From NCBI GenBank assembly GCA_030639665.1, contig DAOWCC010000013.1:1-21719 (forward strand): DNA of 21,719 nt, written 5' to 3'. The position numbers and the translations under genes are program-made. The notes under the pieces are model-generated. The model was given only the letters and a program-made list of their open reading frames with translations. It was not told where the DNA came from and made no database searches. Positions 14,227 to 21,145 of the stretch are shown here, piece after piece. Each line of letters opens with the position of its first letter. The stretch's first letter is position 1. This stretch comes from Elusimicrobiota bacterium (lineage in GTDB: Bacteria > Elusimicrobiota > Elusimicrobia > Elusimicrobiales > UBA9959).

Positions 14227-15717
14227 TTATTGCCGGAGATGTCTTTTGCCGGTGAAAATCATGGCGATATTTTTTTCATCGCATATCTCAATACATTGAG
14301 CATTCTCTCTCGATGAATTTAAGCCCGGCTGAATAATGGCCGAAACACCGCACTTAATCGCCTCAATAATACATTCTTTATTCATAGACGCGTCGCAAGC
14401 TAAAACAATACAGCCGCCGGGTTTAATAATCGGATGGTTTTTTCTGACTTTTTCCGCGGCTATGCGAATGCTTTCAAAACAATTCGCCTGCCCATCGGAT
14501 ATCCCCAAAACCTTAAAATCCTGAACAAGCACCGCCGCGTGAGATACGGCATGTTTTGAAATTTTTTGGGCTATTTCAATCAAAGCCGATTGAGAACTGT
14601 CGGGTTTTCTTCTTGTTACATTTTTATAATCCGCTTCATTGCTTATATCTTTTTCTTCCATTAAAATCCCTCCCGAAACTGCCGTTATTTCAGCTTCATC
14701 CGGGGCAAAAATCATTAATGGCGCGCTTATAACTTTAAGTTTTTTCCGCGACTTTAAACAAGCAAGAGCGTCTTTGGAATATTCCGGAGCGACAATTCCT
14801 TCAAGGTGATTCTCAATTATTATTTGGGCTGTCTTCTGGCTTACTTTCCTGTTAAAAACAGCTATGGCGCCGGAGGAATTTTTAATATCCGAATTAAAGG
14901 CGGCCGTAAAAATATCCGGGAGTTTCCCTCCCCAGGCAAAAGAAGAAATATGAGCGTGTTTAACCAGAACGCAAGCGTTTAATTGAAATTCTCCGGCTAA
15001 ATTACAAGCCAAATCAATATCCTTATAATGGTTATAATTGAGCTTTCCGCCTTGCAGAATTTTAATGGCCGCCATGCCTTTTGGACTGCTTCCTTTAAAC
15101 GCGTAAACAGCTCCCGCTTGATGGGGATTTTCTCCGCAAGAAAGTTTCGATACTTTTTTTAAACTTAAAACAATTTCATCCTCATCAATAAAATTATTTG
15201 AAGCGGCAAGATATTGGGCTATCGCTCCGTCATAGTAAGCGCAATAATGATAGGCCTTGGCCGCGAGCCGTTTTTTTCTGTCATCTGAAATATCGCCAAA
15301 ATCTCTAAGAGCGTCAAGAAGCAATTTATAATCTTTCCAATCGCATACGATTATGGTGTCGGAAAAAGATTTGGCCGCGCTTCTGATAAGAGCGGAATTG
15401 GCCACATCCAAATACTGCGGCAATTCCTCAAATGTAAAATTATCCTGAGCGATTATATTGGATAAAGGATAGAGATTTGCCACAACTATATGCGGTTTGG
15501 GCAAACGCCTTGAATCGGGGATATTTAAAATTGAATTTATGGCGGGATAGAGCATCCTGTCATTATCGCCTATGGGCTTGGCATTAACATCAGCGCGGCA
15601 TAAGAGCTTTAATGTTGAAGCCGATGAAAAAATATCATAGCCCAGCTGTTTGAGGCCGTCGGCAAATTCAACTATCCCCTTTTTGTCATAGACATTGATA
15701 AACGCGGTTTTAGGCAT
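14227..15717 (-). CDS. purH: PurH-like protein with altered active sites
   Basis: A 496-residue protein of PurH length and order. The family makes IMP in two steps, AICAR transformylation then cyclisation. Conserved blocks are INVYDKKGIVEFA (7-19), VANLYPL (79-85), RSAAK (112-116, with the Lys of the cyclohydrolase), SCGENPHQ (193-200), KH (253-254), IIQPG (461-465) and FTGKRH (488-493). Several key positions differ from the norm: RVKTLHP is NDRMLYP (52-58), STGGT is SSAST, IDIGG is LDVAN (103-107), KHxNPCG is KHAHISS, SNA is SHA (392-394), and GIGAGQxSR is GISDGQANC. Both activities may be changed or lost, or this is a divergent lineage. No Shine-Dalgarno; TATACT lies 7 bp upstream of ATG. 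Confidence 0.85.
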   Translation of the reverse strand: MPKTAFINVYDKKGIVEFADGLKQLGYDIFSSASTLKLLCRADVNAKPIGDNDRMLYPAINSILNIPDSRRLPKPHIVVANLYPLSNIIAQDNFTFEELPQYLDVANSALIRSAAKSFSDTIIVCDWKDYKLLLDALRDFGDISDDRKKRLAAKAYHYCAYYDGAIAQYLAASNNFIDEDEIVLSLKKVSKLSCGENPHQAGAVYAFKGSSPKGMAAIKILQGGKLNYNHYKDIDLACNLAGEFQLNACVLVKHAHISSFAWGGKLPDIFTAAFNSDIKNSSGAIAVFNRKVSQKTAQIIIENHLEGIVAPEYSKDALACLKSRKKLKVISAPLMIFAPDEAEITAVSGGILMEEKDISNEADYKNVTRRKPDSSQSALIEIAQKISKHAVSHAAVLVQDFKVLGISDGQANCFESIRIAAEKVRKNHPIIKPGGCIVLACDASMNKECIIEAIKCGVSAIIQPGLNSSRENAQCIEICDEKNIAMIFTGKRHLRQ

Positions 15718-15731
15718 AATATAAAGTATAG

Positions 15732-15804
15732 AAATCAGACATCAGAAAACAGAATTAAATGGCTCCTTTTACTGCTCACTGCTCTCCGCTCTCTGCTTAC
15801 TCTA
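15732..15804 (+). repeat. Word repeats overlapping the ligA stop codon
   Basis: AATCAGACATCAGAAAACAG (15733-15752) is one word repeat. TTACTGCTCACTGCTCTCCG (from 15769) is a second, which runs to about 15804 and covers the last two codons and stop of ligA. A close relative of the second lies at 12252-12290. Confidence 0.6.
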
Positions 15805-17809
15805 ATTTAATCATTTCAATAAATTCTTTCTCACTGATTATTTTAATTTCAAGCTTTTCGGCTTTCTTGAATTTGGAACCGGGATTATTGCCGGCCACAA
15901 CAAAAGAAGTTTTTTTGGAAACGCTTGTGGAATCCTTTCCGCCAAGTTCCCTCAAAGCGCCAATAGCCTCGCTTCTGCTCATTGACTCAAGCTCTCCGGT
16001 AAAAACAAATGACTTGCCGGAAAATTTTAAGCTCTCTCCGCTCTTTTCAGGTTCCCTCATATTTAAACCGGCGGTCATAAATCTGCTTATGATATTTTTT
16101 ACTTCCTCTCTATTAAAGAAATCCTTTATTGACTCCGCTATAATCGGGCCTATTTCATCAATTTGGCTTAAATCTTCAAATTCAGCCTTCATTAAATTTT
16201 GGATATCTTTATAATGTTCGGCTAAAACCAAGGCATTCTTCGCGCCTACATGTTTTATGCCTAAAGCGAATAATAATTTGGATAAGGGTTGGGCTTTGCT
16301 TTTTTCAATTTCTCTTATAATATTATCAGCTCTTTTGTCTTTAAATAAATCCAAACTTAAGAAATTTTCTTTTTTCAAATCATAAATATCCGCGTAATTT
16401 TCAATGAGTTTCTTATCGGCAAGCTGGTCAATTATCGAATCGCCCAAACCGTCTATATTCATGGCGCCTCTTGAGGCAAAATGGAATATATTTCTTTTTA
16501 TTTGAGCAGGACATAAAGGATTAAGGCATCTGAATGCCACTTCTTTTTCGTCTTTATAAATATCTTTTTGGCATGAGGGACAAAACTTAGGGCTTAAAAT
16601 TTCTTTTTCTTTTCCTGTTCGCCCCGCTACCATAACCTTAATAACCTTTGGAATAACTTCCCCCGCCCTTTCAATAATCACTTTATCGCCAATACGCAAA
16701 TCCAATCTCTTAATTTCATCAAAATTATGAAGTGTTGAATTTGATATGAGAACTCCCGAACATTTAACGGGTTTAAGTTTCGCGACAGGCGTAATCACGC
16801 CCGTTCTTCCCACTGAAAAAATAACATCTTCAACTGTGGTAGTCGCCTGCTCGGCGGGATATTTAAAAGCTATGGCCCACCTGGGACTTTTAGCGGTATT
16901 GCCCAGAACAATTTGTTGATTATAACTGTTAACCTTAATTACAAGCCCGTCTATTTCATAAGGCAATTGAAAGCGTTTATCCGAATAGGACTTATAAAAA
17001 TTTATTATTTCATCCGAGGTTTTAAAAATTTTTCTCATCGCCGGAATCGGAATTCCAACCTGAGCGCAATAATCCAAATAATCGGAATGTTTTGATGGTT
17101 TATCAAGGCCCTCTATTGAGCCATAAGAATGAGTATAAAATTTCAGTTTTCTCTTTGCCGTTATACTTGAATCTTTCTGCCTGAGCGAGCCCGCCGCCGC
17201 GTTGCGGGGATTGGCAAAAGGCTCGGCGCCTCCGGCAATTTGCTCTTCCCTTAATAAATCAAAATCTTTTTTGTCTATAAAAACTTCCCCTCTGATTTCA
17301 AAATACTTCGGAAGGTTTTTGCCCTGAAGCTTTAAAGGAAGGCTTTTAATGGTTTTAACATTGGGAGTTACATCTTCGCCGGTTTTTCCGTCTCCTCTGG
17401 TGGACGCTCTAAAAAAAACTCCGTCTTTATATTCAATGGCGCAAGACAGTCCGTCTATTTTAGGCTCAATTATATATTCCAATTCTTCATTTTTAAAAGC
17501 GGAATTAACTCTCTTTATCCAAGCCAGAAATTCTTTCTCAGAGTAACAATTATCCATTGAAAGCATTGGAGTAAAATGTTCGACAGGCTTAAAAATATCC
17601 GCGTATATCCCGCCAACTCTCTGAGTCGGAGAATCCTCGCTTATGAGATGAGGATATTGAATTTCCAAATCTTTAAGCTCGCTCATTAAAGAGTCAAATT
17701 CACCGTCTGAAATTTTAGGATTGTCCAATGTATAATAAAGATGTTCATGCCTTGCTATTAATTTCCTAAGCTCGGCTATCTTATCGGCAGGATTCTTATT
17801 TCCCATCAT
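15797..17809 (-). CDS. ligA: NAD-dependent DNA ligase
   Basis: A 670-residue LigA that seals nicks in replication and repair. Domains in order: Ia with the YYxxDxPxISDxEFD block near 25-40; adenylation with KIDG (Lys117 takes the AMP); GEVF and DGLVIKV motifs; OB fold; a zinc finger with Cys410, Cys413, Cys428 and Cys433; helix-hairpin-helix repeats; and a C-terminal BRCT domain from about 590. The frame extends to a GTG at 17836, but the first ATG that fits the family start is at 17809, or its neighbour at 17806. It overlaps the nusB end by 14 bp, so the two are coupled. The stop codon lies within a word repeat. Confidence 0.97.
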   Translation of the reverse strand: MMGNKNPADKIAELRKLIARHEHLYYTLDNPKISDGEFDSLMSELKDLEIQYPHLISEDSPTQRVGGIYADIFKPVEHFTPMLSMDNCYSEKEFLAWIKRVNSAFKNEELEYIIEPKIDGLSCAIEYKDGVFFRASTRGDGKTGEDVTPNVKTIKSLPLKLQGKNLPKYFEIRGEVFIDKKDFDLLREEQIAGGAEPFANPRNAAAGSLRQKDSSITAKRKLKFYTHSYGSIEGLDKPSKHSDYLDYCAQVGIPIPAMRKIFKTSDEIINFYKSYSDKRFQLPYEIDGLVIKVNSYNQQIVLGNTAKSPRWAIAFKYPAEQATTTVEDVIFSVGRTGVITPVAKLKPVKCSGVLISNSTLHNFDEIKRLDLRIGDKVIIERAGEVIPKVIKVMVAGRTGKEKEILSPKFCPSCQKDIYKDEKEVAFRCLNPLCPAQIKRNIFHFASRGAMNIDGLGDSIIDQLADKKLIENYADIYDLKKENFLSLDLFKDKRADNIIREIEKSKAQPLSKLLFALGIKHVGAKNALVLAEHYKDIQNLMKAEFEDLSQIDEIGPIIAESIKDFFNREEVKNIISRFMTAGLNMREPEKSGESLKFSGKSFVFTGELESMSRSEAIGALRELGGKDSTSVSKKTSFVVAGNNPGSKFKKAEKLEIKIISEKEFIEMIKLE

Positions 17810-18257
17810 TATTTTTTTTTGAAGTTTTGGTAGCACGCGGCTTCTGCTTTACTGCCGAAGCCTTGGCAATGCTGTCCAGCACGCCATTAACAAATTTTCC
17901 GGAATTATCGGTGGAGTACATCTTGGCAAGTTCTATAGCCTCATCTATTATTACGGCTATGGGAGCTTCTTTTAAAATAACCATTTCGCAAACGGCCAGC
18001 CTTAAAATGGCTCTATCAACCGCGGCCATTCTGTCTAAATCCCAATTTCGGGCCATGCCGCATATGACCCCGTCTATTTTTTCCATACCGGTTATGGATG
18101 TCATAAAAAGTTTTTTATAAAAATCAAAGACTTTGTCTTCGTGTCTGGCGGGATCCTGTTGCGTAATAACAAGCAATTTCTCCGGGCTTAACTTGGTTAA
18201 ATCCGAGAGATATAAAGACTGAAGACACAATTCTCTTGAACGCCTTCTGTTTGTCAT
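17796..18257 (-). CDS. nusB: Transcription antitermination factor NusB
   Basis: A 153-residue all-helical NusB, which works with NusE (S10) on boxA RNA in rRNA antitermination. The start RRRSRELCLQSLYLSDL is the family N-terminus. The C-terminal blocks DRAILRLAVCEMVIL, APIAVIIDEAIELAK and KFVNGVLDSIAK are typical. The frame is open to ATG 18332, but ATG 18257 has AGGATT a few bases upstream and fits the family length. The Lys/Ala-rich tail (KQKPRATKTSKKN) is an extension beyond the fold. It is the first gene of the minus-strand nusB-ligA pair, possibly followed by purH after a 79-bp repeat spacer. Confidence 0.95.
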   Translation of the reverse strand: MTNRRRSRELCLQSLYLSDLTKLSPEKLLVITQQDPARHEDKVFDFYKKLFMTSITGMEKIDGVICGMARNWDLDRMAAVDRAILRLAVCEMVILKEAPIAVIIDEAIELAKMYSTDNSGKFVNGVLDSIAKASAVKQKPRATKTSKKNNDGK

Positions 18258-18404
18258 AAGCAATCCTGTTGGTTTAAAGAACTTGGTATTTATTTTAGCA
18301 AAATTTGGGAAGCGGCGTAACCCTGGCCTCATATCCTGTTCTTTATTTTCTATTTTTGATAGACTCTATTTAGTAGAACATACTAATAAATTGGGAGGCA
18401 TTTT

Positions 18405-19148
18405 ATGGCGCTTACACCTTTACTTATTATCGTAATTGTCGTGATTTTTTCAGCCGTTAAAATATTAAAAGAATACGAAAGAGGAGTTATGCTGACTTTC
18501 GGAAGATTTACCGGAGTCAAGGGACCAGGACTAATCATTGTTATTCCCGGCGTCCAACAAATGATTAGAGTAAGCACCAGAGTCGTAGTGCTTGATGTTC
18601 CGCCTCAGGATATAATTACCAAAGACAATATTTCGGTAAAAGTTAATGCCGTGGTTTATTTCAGAGTTCTAATGCCGCAAGACGCCATTTTGAATGTTGA
18701 AAATTATATGTATGCCACAAGCCAAATTTCTCAAACGACCTTGAGAAGCATATTGGGACAAGTTGATTTGGACGATCTCCTTTCAAAGAGAGACAAAATC
18801 AATAATGATTTGCAATCGATTATTGACGAACATACCGAGCCTTGGGGCATAAAAGTTTCAAGCGTTGAAGTTAAAAATGTTGACCTGCCTCAGGATATGC
18901 AAAGAGTTATAGCCCGCCAGGCGGAAGCTGAAAGAGAAAGAAGAGCTAAAGTTATTCACGCCGAAGGTGAATTGCAAGCGGCTGAAAAAATATCGCAGGC
19001 AGCCAGTATCATAGGTCAAAATCCCGCCGGTATTCAGCTTAGATATCTTCAAACGCTGACTGAAATAGCGACTGAAAAAAATTCAACCACATTATTCCCG
19101 ATTCCCATGGATTTGATAAATGTGTTCTTGAAAAATAAAGACAAATAA
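18405..19148 (+). CDS. SPFH/stomatin-like (slipin) membrane protein
   Basis: A 247-residue slipin. One hydrophobic N-terminal segment (about 4-19) is followed by the SPFH/band 7 domain from EYERGVMLTFGRF through the VDVPPQ-like VLDVPPQDIITKDN block, TTLRSILGQVDLDDLLSKR and GIKVSSVEVKNVDLP. An alpha-helical AEAERERRAKVIHAEGE region follows, and the protein ends FPIPMDLI. Such proteins oligomerise on membranes as scaffolds and often lie next to an NfeD gene. None is adjacent here, so it appears to be a lone gene. GGGAGG precedes ATG, and a strong terminator follows about 60 bp after the stop. Confidence 0.93.
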   Translation: MALTPLLIIVIVVIFSAVKILKEYERGVMLTFGRFTGVKGPGLIIVIPGVQQMIRVSTRVVVLDVPPQDIITKDNISVKVNAVVYFRVLMPQDAILNVENYMYATSQISQTTLRSILGQVDLDDLLSKRDKINNDLQSIIDEHTEPWGIKVSSVEVKNVDLPQDMQRVIARQAEAERERRAKVIHAEGELQAAEKISQAASIIGQNPAGIQLRYLQTLTEIATEKNSTTLFPIPMDLINVFLKNKDK

Positions 19149-19208
19149 ACTAACAAAGTTTAATGTCTTAGAGTCAAAAACAACGAAGTTTAACGCATGA
19201 ATATTTTT

Positions 19209-19246
19209 CCCCTGTAGATTTAAATAAATCTACAGGGGTGTTTTTT
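19209..19246 (+). terminator. Intrinsic terminator of the slipin gene
   Basis: CCCCTGTAGATTTA (19209-19222), loop AA, then TAAATCTACAGGGG (19225-19238): a perfect 14-bp stem followed by TG and six T residues. It is the clearest terminator in the window. Confidence 0.92.
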
Positions 19247-19367
19247 CTGTTTCTTGCCATTACTGGCAACTAGTATCTTGACAAGTTAATTAAGCAATAT
19301 AGCAAGGATTAAATGTTAAGAAATGAGAAGAGAAACGGAAAGTAGAAAACAAATTTTAAATTACGCG

Positions 19368-19442
19368 CTTGGTGTTCTCTGTGTCTCTGTGTGAGAAAAA
19401 AACAAAAAACAATTCCACACAAAGACGCCAAGACACGAAGAA
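19368..19442 (+). repeat. CTCTGTGTCTC element, copy B
   Basis: Near-identical partner of 8090-8163, in the same orientation. The sequence around the two copies differs, so about 75 bp is the conserved unit. Confidence 0.85.
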
Positions 19443-19513
19443 AGGCAACAAGGAACTAGAAACGACACTAAGCTATTTAATTTGTCGCTACACTAATAGC
19501 AGTGCTACTCGCT

Positions 19514-19620
19514 GCAGGTAGCAGGCAAAAGGCGACAGGAAGTCAGCTGTAAGAAAATTTTTTAGTTACTTGTGACTGGTGACTTGAGACCGGTGACTTG
19601 TGGACTTGTGCTCTTGTGAC
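19514..19620 (+). repeat. GGCGACAGG and GTGACTTG word repeats
   Basis: CAGGTAGCAGGCAAAAGGCG and neighbouring bases (19514-19540) belong to the same word family as 12155-12202. GTTACTTGTGACTGGTGACT (from 19565) continues as four variants of GTGACTTG to 19620. Confidence 0.6.
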
Positions 19621-19621
19621 C

Positions 19622-19717
19622 ATGTTTTACGAAGTAACCCCACCACCTGAACACCCGACGAAGACGGGCAATTTTAAAGGCGGCTTTGCCGCCTGTTCGG
19701 GTGGTGGGGTAAAACAT
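19622..19717 (+). repeat. Double-hairpin element covering the hemW ribosome-binding region
   Basis: ACCCCACCACCTGAACA (19637-19653) pairs with TGTTCGGGTGGTGGGGT (19694-19710), with one G-T wobble. ATGTTTTAC (19622-19630) pairs further out with GTAAAACAT (19709-19717). Inside are two small stems: CCCG/CGGG (19654-19668) and AGGCGGC, TTT, GCCGCCT (19678-19694). The right arm holds the only Shine-Dalgarno-like sequence (GGTGGGG) for hemW. The same plan occurs at 20938-21015. Confidence 0.8.
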
Positions 19718-19718
19718 T

Positions 19719-21089
19719 ATGCCCGGATACTATATACATATTCCTTTCTGCCGAAGCCGCTGTCATTATTGCGACTTTACTTCTTATGCCGATAAAAAGA
19801 TTAAAATAGATTCATATCTTAAAGCCTTGGAAGCAGAATTTAAGTTAGCCGACATACTGTCGAAACTCAAATCCCAAAATTCAAATAACAAATCCCAAAT
19901 AAATTCCAAAATCTCAAAATCTCAAACATTGAAATTCCTAAACATCAAATTAAAGAAACTCAATAAAACTCTCAACTCCCACAATCTGTTACCTAAAGCC
20001 TGCCGCCTGTCGCCTATAGTTTTTGATACTTGTTCACTGAGGGGTGTCCACAGCAAACCTTCGAAAGCACAGTCCACTCTATATATAGGCGGCGGCACGC
20101 CTAGCTTTCTGTCAGTCAAACAATTGCATAAACTTCTGGAAATCATAAATCTGCATCTTGGCCCGATAAAAAAATTTAAAGAAATAACTTTTGAAGCAAA
20201 TCCTGACAGTCTTTCAATGGAAAAAATCAAAATTTTAAAAAATGGAGGCATCAACAGAATAAGTCTGGGCCTTCAAACGGCAAATGATAAACTTTTAAAT
20301 AAACTTGGCAGAAACGCTCGCCTGAGCGATTTTACAAAAGCTTATTCAAACTTAAAAACCGCCGGTTTTAAAAATATAAATATAGATATTATGTGCGGCA
20401 TTCCCGGCCAAACACTTCAAGATTTAAAGGAAACCCTATTCCATATAATAAAACTTAATAGCGCGCATGTTTCCATTTACGGCCTTGAAATACATAAAGG
20501 AACCGTCTTTTATAAGAAAAAAATAAAACCTGACGGTGATATGGCTTTTGAAATGTATGAAACAGCGAGAAAAACTCTCACCAAAGCGGGCTATGAACAT
20601 TATGAAATTTCAAATTTTGCCAAAAAAGGCTATCAAAGCAAGCATAATATGAACTATTGGCAAAATGGAGAATATATCGGCTTTGGCTGTTCAGCGGCGT
20701 CATATTTAAACGGAACAAGGTCAAAAAACACTAAAAATTTATCTTCTTATATAAGCTCAAGTCTTAAAAACAAACCTTTGCTTGAGTATTCAGAAACCCT
20801 TTCGGGAAAAGAAAAGCTCGGCGAGCAAATTATCCTCGGACTTAGAACCAAAAAGGGAATTGTATTGGATGACCATATATTTATAAAATTTAAGGATAAT
20901 ATAGAAAGGTTATTGAATTTGGGACTTATCGCAATAGCCCTACCACCTGCTTATCGCCTGACAGGCGATTTAAAAATACAAAAGTCCCGTTATACGGGAC
21001 AAGCAGGTGGTAGGGTAAAAACGGGAAGATTAAAAATAAAACCTAAACACTTCTATATCTCAAATAGAATTTTCTCAGAATTTGTTTAG
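19719..21089 (+). CDS. hemW: HemW-like radical SAM protein with two repeat-derived insertions
   Basis: A 456-residue protein of the HemW family (radical SAM, formerly called oxygen-independent coproporphyrinogen oxidase-like; HemW is a heme chaperone). YIHIPFC with Cys11, Cys15 and Cys18 (CRSRCHYC) binds the 4Fe-4S cluster. LYIGGGTPS (121-129), FEANPDS, ISLGLQT, IDIMCGIPGQT, SIYGLEIHKGT, HYEISNFAKKG and HNMNYWQ follow in order. Normal HemW is about 370-400 residues. Residues 50-121 and 407-433 have no counterpart in the family and are encoded by repeat DNA found elsewhere in non-coding parts of this window. Both additions keep the frame, and the core motifs are intact, so the protein may still work. 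No heme gene lies nearby. Confidence 0.92.
   Translation: MPGYYIHIPFCRSRCHYCDFTSYADKKIKIDSYLKALEAEFKLADILSKLKSQNSNNKSQINSKISKSQTLKFLNIKLKKLNKTLNSHNLLPKACRLSPIVFDTCSLRGVHSKPSKAQSTLYIGGGTPSFLSVKQLHKLLEIINLHLGPIKKFKEITFEANPDSLSMEKIKILKNGGINRISLGLQTANDKLLNKLGRNARLSDFTKAYSNLKTAGFKNINIDIMCGIPGQTLQDLKETLFHIIKLNSAHVSIYGLEIHKGTVFYKKKIKPDGDMAFEMYETARKTLTKAGYEHYEISNFAKKGYQSKHNMNYWQNGEYIGFGCSAASYLNGTRSKNTKNLSSYISSSLKNKPLLEYSETLSGKEKLGEQIILGLRTKKGIVLDDHIFIKFKDNIERLLNLGLIAIALPPAYRLTGDLKIQKSRYTGQAGGRVKTGRLKIKPKHFYISNRIFSEFV
19868..20080 (+). repeat. Composite repeat block inside hemW (N-terminal)
   Basis: Three repeat types in a row, read through in the hemW frame: an AAATCCCAAA word repeat (about 19868-19938), a reverse-strand AGGCGACAGG word repeat (19988-20019), and an ACTGAGGGGTGTCC element (20036-20080). 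It encodes about 70 Lys/Asn/Ser-rich residues between the YLKALEAE helix and the GGGTPS loop. Confidence 0.8.
20938..21015 (+). repeat. Double-hairpin element inside hemW (C-terminal)
   Basis: CCCTACCACCTGCTT (20938-20952) pairs perfectly with AAGCAGGTGGTAGGG (21001-21015). Inside are two 7-bp stems with 3-base loops: ATCGCCT/AGGCGAT (20953-20969) and GTCCCGT/ACGGGAC (20984-21000). The element is 78 bp, exactly 26 codons. Its arms, two-stem layout and GGGTAAAA right flank match the element at 19622-19717. Confidence 0.9.
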
Positions 21090-21145
21090 CGCGAAAACCG
21101 CAAAAATTTTGGATAATTTACAATTAGATAAAGGATAAACTATTT

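Larger units (their letters stand above)
19149..19718. other. Repeat-filled gap between the slipin gene and hemW
   Basis: No gene is supported across these 570 bp. Contents in order are the slipin terminator, about 120 bp with nothing recognised, the second CTCTGTGTCTC element, a run of AGGCAAAAGGCGACAGG and GTGACTTG words, and a double-hairpin element that ends one base before the hemW start codon. Confidence 0.7.

Noticed and set aside
19598..19795. Open frame of 65 codons overlapping the hemW start
   Set aside because: It consists of the word repeat and the double-hairpin element and then reads hemW in the wrong frame.
19719..21089. hemW as a decayed pseudogene
   Set aside because: The frame is uninterrupted over 456 codons, all radical SAM and family motifs are intact, and both insertions preserve the frame.
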